Source: Onchidella celtica
Lineage: Eukaryota; Mollusca; Gastropoda; Systellommatophora; Onchidiidae
DNA length: 64,000 bases
Direction: 5' to 3'
NCBI GenBank assembly: GCA_963931925.1
Contig: OZ007576.1
Coordinates: 11,705,518-11,769,517 of the forward strand
Numbering within the stretch: the first letter of the stretch is position 1; every line of letters starts with the position of its first letter. The translations under genes and the position numbers were made by a program. The notes under the pieces were generated by a model. The model saw only the letters and a program-made list of their open reading frames with translations. It had not been told where the DNA came from and did not search any database. Shown here in pieces: positions 62,701 through 64,000 of the stretch.

Positions 62701-64000
62701 ATTATCAAGCATGTTTAATGTACACCAAATAATTGCAGACATAGAATAGTTAGCTAACAGAAATGGGTTTAGTTTCTTTTTCATGTTATGTTTGTTTTGA
62801 TAAGAAATGTGATAAAAGCATGTAATTTTAATTCTACATATTTGCTTGAAAAGTTACTGAAATTTTAGTGGGCAAATATTTTAGCACAGTATCTCAAAGA
62901 TACTTCTACATCTAAGAAAAAAGAAATGCCACATTTGTTATGTGATGTTATTAGGAAGAAATGTCTTTGCAGTGCTTTAACTTTACTGATTTTTTAAGTT
63001 TTCATACCTTGGTAGTTTAGAAATTATTTTACATTGTTTTAATCCAGTGTAATATATTTAGTTTTTTTAAATACGACAAGTTTACTCAATCATTTTGAGC
63101 AATGATTACTGTTTCACATTGGTCATTGGCAGCTCATTCTTTGCCCAGTGGATATTGGGGACTGAAGGTTTCTTTGAATATCATAAACATTGTAGTTCAG
63201 TATCTGTTTTATTGATAACTGATCTTGTTTTTTCACAGACAACATGTTGCTGCACAGATCTGATGCCAGAAAGCTTATGTTTATGTGACTGCCGTCTCGG
63301 TGGTTGCTGTAGGGGAGATAAATCATTAACTTGTGTACCTATCTGTGCTCACTGTTGCAGTGATGACCTTGATCCAAACACATGTGGCTGCCTGTGCTTG
63401 GAAGTGAGATTTCGTAAACCACAGCTGGGTAGTTTGCGGAGGAGCAACTCAGCGCCTGCAGGGAGCAAGCATACCAGACGATACAGTACCCATCAACCAC
63501 CAGAGAATACTGACAGTACCGAAGACAGGAGCAGCGAGAAATATCACACGCCAGGTGACAATGATATGACAGCTCTCAGCTTACAACGAGACGACAGTGA
63601 CACAGTAGTGATGAAAAGATCTACCTCTCAGAGTCCAACATTGTCAAAAAGCCGCACAAAAGGACTTCAATCAGGCAGATCACATAAAGTAAGCACATCG
63701 CACGAGTCCTTAGACATCACAGAAACAAGAAATTTGGCTATATCAGGAAATGGCGATCCACATGTAAATTTTGATCCCAATATCTTAAAAGAACTGCAGA
63801 GTGAGGAAAATTCTTTACACAACATTAAAACATCTATTGGTCATTCCGAGAGTTTGTCAGAAGATTCCTTCAAGAATCTTTCAGCACGAACTCTCCTGGG
63901 TAAAAGTGACAAAAGCACTAGCACTCATGAAAGCAGTGGTGAATTTTGCAGATGGGGTGCTAGAGCACGGAGGTCCTTACAACCTGGCCTGAGGTCACAG
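41675..64000 (+). CDS. Unrecognised Cys-rich single-pass membrane protein, five exons, 3' end off window
   Basis: Joined coding exons: 41675-41788, 42762-42896, 43562-43705, 44088-44150 and 63239-64000. All junctions are GT-AG and phase 0, so any exon could be skipped without a frameshift. The product has a short acidic N-terminal part with an N-Q-T glycosylation sequon, one membrane helix (VAAIVCLAVAGYVILVIVIL), a cytoplasmic segment with 35 Cys in about 120 residues, and a Ser/Thr-rich tail of more than 200 residues. Orientation (N outside) is inferred from acidic residues before and Arg/Lys after the helix. No signal peptide is evident. The Cys pattern faintly recalls the I-mfa (MDFI) domain but the spacing differs. 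I do not recognise the gene. Confidence 0.7.
42762..42896 (+). CDS. Gene 2, membrane-helix exon
   Basis: Acceptor TTTGTCTCCACAG and donor GTG|GTTAGT; exactly 45 codons. NNQT is a glycosylation sequon, followed by SGSGDDEFP and a helix of about 23 hydrophobic residues that ends at RHILV. Confidence 0.8.
43100..43375 (+). mobile_element. LINE 3' end (CR1/L2-like), degenerate
   Basis: CCTGGAATTCGCTGCCTCAA resembles the W-N-x-L-P codons of RT C-termini but with a frame break. It is followed by AAACACTTAGACTAGAGCTT and a TTATTATTATTA tail, typical of CR1/L2-type 3' ends. Confidence 0.5.
43562..43705 (+). CDS. Gene 2, first Cys-rich exon
   Basis: Acceptor GTGTTTCTCAG and donor AAG|GTTTGT; exactly 48 codons with 13 cysteines, many paired (DCC, TCC, PCCC), ending in the basic stretch KICGKRK. 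Cysteines this close to a membrane are often palmitoylated or bind metal; which applies here is not known. Confidence 0.85.
44088..44150 (+). CDS. Gene 2, second Cys-rich exon
   Basis: Acceptor TTGAATTTCAG and donor GAA|GTAAGT; exactly 21 codons with seven cysteines (LLCNCCGCTEGCC). It is too short for ordinary open-frame searches but fits the phase and composition of its neighbours. The next intron is 19 kb. Confidence 0.85.
44151..46424. other. Intron of gene 2, no recognisable feature
   Basis: AT-rich. I found no further Cys-rich exon in this part. Confidence 0.4.
46425..46872 (+). mobile_element. hAT-like MITE, family copy 2
   Basis: ATGGTTCTCAACTTTTTCAG at the left and, inverted, ACTGGTTCTCAGCGTG at the right. 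The body (ATAAGAAGACAGACTACAGA, GTTGATTATTCA, GCATTCTTTATC) matches the copy at 14837-15342 in the same orientation. Confidence 0.7.
46893..47095 (+). repeat. Degenerate tandem repeat
   Basis: ACACAGACATTAG, ACAAACACTAGCAT, ATAAATATTAGCAT and ACAAACAATAGCA recur with GTAAAT/GTAAGT words between them, at irregular spacing of 40-60 bases. Confidence 0.5.
47162..48313 (-). mobile_element. Solo LTR of the Gmr1-like retrotransposon, inverted
   Basis: On the minus strand it runs from TGTCACGAGTGGAGTGAG (ending at 48313) to GGGATTTGTGACA (47162) and is colinear with the other LTRs. AATAT flanks it on both sides, a perfect 5-bp duplication. It is 1152 bases long and divergent, so it is older or from another subfamily. 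Confidence 0.9.
48314..50772. other. Intron of gene 2, no recognisable feature
   Basis: No exon, domain or clear repeat identified. Confidence 0.4.
50773..50840 (+). repeat. 36-bp minisatellite, left part
   Basis: AAATCTTATATCATGGAATA units start at 50773 and 50809 (36-base period) and the array is cut by the retrotransposon LTR. It resumes at 58640. Confidence 0.9.
50841..52026 (+). repeat. 5' LTR
   Basis: Starts TGTCACGAG and ends TTTGTGACA. AATAAA at 51920-51925 is a likely poly(A) signal. The palindrome CCCAGTCTGGG lies 14 to 24 bases from the 3' end and is kept in all four LTRs of the window. Confidence 0.95.
52028..52062 (+). other. Primer binding site, duplicated
   Basis: TGGGGGCTCGTCCG begins two bases after the LTR and matches the primer site complementary to the 3' end of tRNA-Pro, known from many retroviruses. 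GTGACACTGGGGGCTCGTCC (LTR end plus primer site) is repeated after a two-base spacer, giving a second 13-base site at 52050-52062. Confidence 0.8.
52063..53001 (+). other. Retrotransposon leader
   Basis: Untranslated leader between primer site and gag. No long frame on the plus strand; it presumably holds packaging signals, which cannot be seen directly. Confidence 0.5.
53002..55263 (+). CDS. gag-pol: Retrotransposon Gag-protease-integrase zinc finger ORF
   Basis: 753 codons; ATG with G at -3 and +4. Residues about 35-95 form a charged coiled coil; 100-275 form the capsid, whose end (KLKDLMIRDQLYASCHKDLV) resembles the SCAN domain, a fold derived from Gmr1-like Gag. Two CCHC zinc knuckles lie at 373-386 and 391-404. 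The protease active site D491-T-G-S follows. The integrase zinc finger (His682, His689, Cys719, Cys722) is near the end. The frame then stops at TGA where the integrase catalytic core should begin. Upstream domains look intact, so Gag could still be functional. Confidence 0.9.
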   Translation: MAELQQLMKLGKELGLEGEELRGWIKEQQAEMRDERAKDREQEKKAQEEEREFKLKELEAQQQERELKLKEIEAQVKIAELEIKKNAPTETVERQVHNKGGVRIKLPTFDDRKDDIDAFLYRFELNAQLQWGENKELWATYLASLLQGRALTYFKELQREDVQDYDKLKALLLRRFARTEEYFREQFRRARADTREDFAAFVARLTEYFANWVDLAHVGTDFAKLKDLMIRDQLYASCHKDLVAFLKENEPATVQEASKLAEAYRTAHPSKPVARAYVQDAGYVAVVEGSPAGLRDRSRQRGAYSGQAQGQRRGYHQSPAYGSGKFDRAGGLGRGNGRGRFVTFADDRRHRDSSSGRDGSRGPRPNAAQGAECWTCGRVGHFSRECRAAKCWNCGRADHISVNCPAGRIAANVDSSSSPCSPNKFHHAAACVTSDNGGGQYSKCPSCEKLLSSGVLPCGRKIPVINSCHTGGGLRVYPGFVGDEPVSVLRDTGSTVVGVHRDCIRDSQLTGETVPCIQFSGAIEKLPMARIMIDTPFLSGEVEAVVGCFPGAQLIIGNVSRVGSPSDENVQAWSQSKGIDFCAAVETRRRVADKDKIRPLATPAVNLDITPERLARLQREDPSLNPCFGEARTEKTRRYKNGSSSFFVQGGILFRMYVTVASVEKQVVVPRSLIATVLRLAHDVPLAGHMGSTRTKERVLKDFYWPSVYRDVRLYCKTCSACQKTTHSGRTPQAPLQKIPTVSEPFKKVSVPC
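55133..57097 (+). CDS. pol: Retrotransposon integrase C-terminus, reverse transcriptase and RNase H
   Basis: 654 codons; the first 40 are an out-of-frame reading of the zinc-finger region, so meaningful sequence starts near 55253. Domains in order are the integrase C-terminal fold (KPGDKVLLLLPTD, WKGPYVIERV), a linker with an RT-proximal LPG motif, RT (KKLDGSVRFCIDFLRLN, FFDD at 389-392) and RNase H (RTDASDSGVGACL, ERECLAIVWS, QTDHKPLTFL), ending ADYLSRA. RT and RNase H catalytic residues are present. How it would be translated, lacking its own start and in a different frame from Gag, is unclear; this copy is probably replicated by partner elements, if at all. Confidence 0.9.
   Translation: MCGYTVRRAVRAKRRRIVVVHPRLLFKRSPRFRNRLKRFQYLVDLRERLSSARTIAQEASGIASKRAKDYKDRGSKLRIFKPGDKVLLLLPTDHNKLLMTWKGPYVIERVVSKVDYAIHIDGASKVFHVNMLQRFYERPQYLCAQTRPEETVFSIACTGVVDQLDGDVSDTEAQEELQIQLPELTPTQGYRDVKINPDLTSSRSRELETLLASFPDVVTDLPGRTTVIQHQIKLTSDKPVFLRPYPLPFSSRDRVIKEVESMLKLDVIEPSTSPYSSPIVLVKKLDGSVRFCIDFLRLNTITVGDREPIPFQEELIASLAGSTWFSKIDLTKGYWEIPLTEESKQYTAFQTPIGLFQFKVMPFGLVNAPATFARLMRLVLKDIPNVVSFFDDIACHTSTWSEHIQTLTVIFQRLRHFGLTAKPAKMDLACPEIIFLGHIVGRGVQRPEETKIDKLVGLQIPKTKKQVRSLVGILNYYRKFIPNFSSLSSSLTDLTKKGQPDKVQWTSECQTAFDNLVTALSSSPILILPDFRSNFILRTDASDSGVGACLLQEKNECLHPVCYVSRKLLQRERKYSVIERECLAIVWSVQKLGRYLMGREFCIQTDHKPLTFLSKNRSSSPRLSRWALALQPYTFVIQPIPGTSNHIADYLSRA
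57098..57439 (+). other. Retrotransposon 3' untranslated part
   Basis: No envelope or other frame follows RNase H. A T-rich stretch precedes the polypurine tract. Confidence 0.6.
57440..57453 (+). other. Polypurine tract
   Basis: GGGGTGGGGGATGA lies immediately before the 3' LTR and is preceded by a T run, the usual plus-strand primer arrangement. Confidence 0.8.
57454..58639 (+). repeat. 3' LTR
   Basis: Same length as the 5' LTR and identical by eye except C at 57598. Poly(A) signal equivalent at 58533. Confidence 0.95.
58640..58729 (+). repeat. 36-bp minisatellite, middle part
   Basis: Units continue directly after the LTR (AATCTT at 58650, 58686 and 58721) until cut by the Helitron-like element. 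Confidence 0.85.
58730..59114 (+). mobile_element. Helitron-like nonautonomous element, 385 bp
   Basis: It begins TC (58730) after host A and ends CTAG (59111-59114) before host T. A perfect hairpin CCGGGCAATGCCCGG (59088-59102) lies eight bases before the end. TC, a 3' hairpin, CTRR and insertion between A and T are the Helitron rules. The neighbouring minisatellite units read CTTATATCATGG with no interruption, giving the exact empty site. No Rep/helicase gene is carried. Confidence 0.85.
59115..59290 (+). repeat. 36-bp minisatellite, right part
   Basis: TCATGG at 59115, 59151, 59187, 59223 and 59259, a regular 36-base period. Because 36 is divisible by three, it yields a repetitive open frame (ISDAVAQF, ISDAADQIL) that is not a gene. 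Confidence 0.93.
59291..61491. other. Intron of gene 2, no recognisable feature
   Basis: AT-rich, with many T runs; no supported exon. Confidence 0.4.
61492..61688. mobile_element. 197-bp foldback MITE with TA flanks
   Basis: AGGGTTGAAACAGACTCAGG at the left and, inverted, GGGGTGAAACAGACTAAGGC at the right begin inverted repeats of about 80 bases (GGCTGGTGTA, CCAGACTGG, GGCTCA). TA flanks both ends, fitting a Tc1/mariner-type duplication. Its GCTGTG/TGTTGTGC words are not Cys codons of gene 2. Confidence 0.8.
61691..63238. other. Intron of gene 2, no recognisable feature
   Basis: Only a short TG repeat (about 61787-61800) and an AT repeat near 61963 are seen before the next exon. Confidence 0.4.
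63239..64000 (+). CDS. Gene 2, third Cys-rich exon and Ser/Thr-rich tail (open at window end)
   Basis: The acceptor TTGTTTTTTCACAG precedes a frame open for all 254 codons to the edge. It begins in phase 0 with three Cys codons, has 15 Cys in its first 55 residues, then changes to a Ser/Thr-rich, probably disordered tail. RRSNSAP near residue 65 fits the RSxSxP 14-3-3 mode 1 motif and basophilic kinase consensus. Later the tail has SHKVSTSHESLDI and SESLSEDSF, acidic and Ser-rich. No ATG opens the frame, so ordinary ORF searches pass over it. The true 3' end is outside. Confidence 0.85.

Overview
This is a stretch of animal nuclear genome. It is intron-rich, very rich in microsatellites and packed with transposon debris. 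The mix of a C16orf89/DUF4735 homologue, tRNA-derived SINEs, RT fragments of several non-LTR retrotransposons, many short inverted-repeat transposons and a Gmr1-like Ty3 retrotransposon suggests a lophotrochozoan invertebrate, most likely a gastropod mollusc. That assignment is inference; no species-diagnostic gene is present.

Two multi-exon genes are supported, both on the + strand. (1) About 15.7-33.0 kb: a homologue of vertebrate C16orf89 (UPF0764, DUF4735). Seven exons can be joined with consistent GT-AG sites and phases; the 5' signal-peptide exon is not identified. Introns hold a 0.9-kb TAG-repeat block, a LINE end, a solo LTR, a Helitron end, several MITEs and two SINEs. The last two exons go beyond the vertebrate plan and add a hydrophobic tail. 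(2) About 41.6 kb to the right edge: an unrecognised single-pass membrane protein with a short outer segment, one membrane helix, a cytoplasmic region with 35 cysteines in about 120 residues spread over three exons, and a long Ser/Thr-rich tail running off the window. All its exon boundaries are phase 0. Possible 5' untranslated exons and a promoter lie at 38.0-40.4 kb.

The largest mobile element is a 7.8-kb LTR retrotransposon (50841-58639) in the 19-kb intron between exons 4 and 5 of gene 2. It has two 1186-bp LTRs that differ at one base by eye, a CAGTT target duplication, a tRNA-Pro type primer site that is duplicated, and a polypurine tract. Domain order is Gag, protease, integrase, reverse transcriptase, RNase H, which is the Gmr1 arrangement. 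The integrase catalytic core is missing, so this copy is defective although recently inserted. Two solo LTRs of the family, one per strand, sit at 24.7 and 47.2 kb, each with a perfect 5-bp duplication.

The retrotransposon landed in a 36-bp minisatellite. The same array is also split by a 385-bp Helitron-like insertion whose empty site can be read in neighbouring repeat units. Other DNA-transposon derivatives include a PIF/Harbinger remnant nested in another MITE, a THAP-domain MITE, hAT-like MITEs and a 440-bp MITE with a 9-bp duplication. The first 15 kb has no supportable gene; it is microsatellites, MITEs, RT fragments and unassigned repeats.
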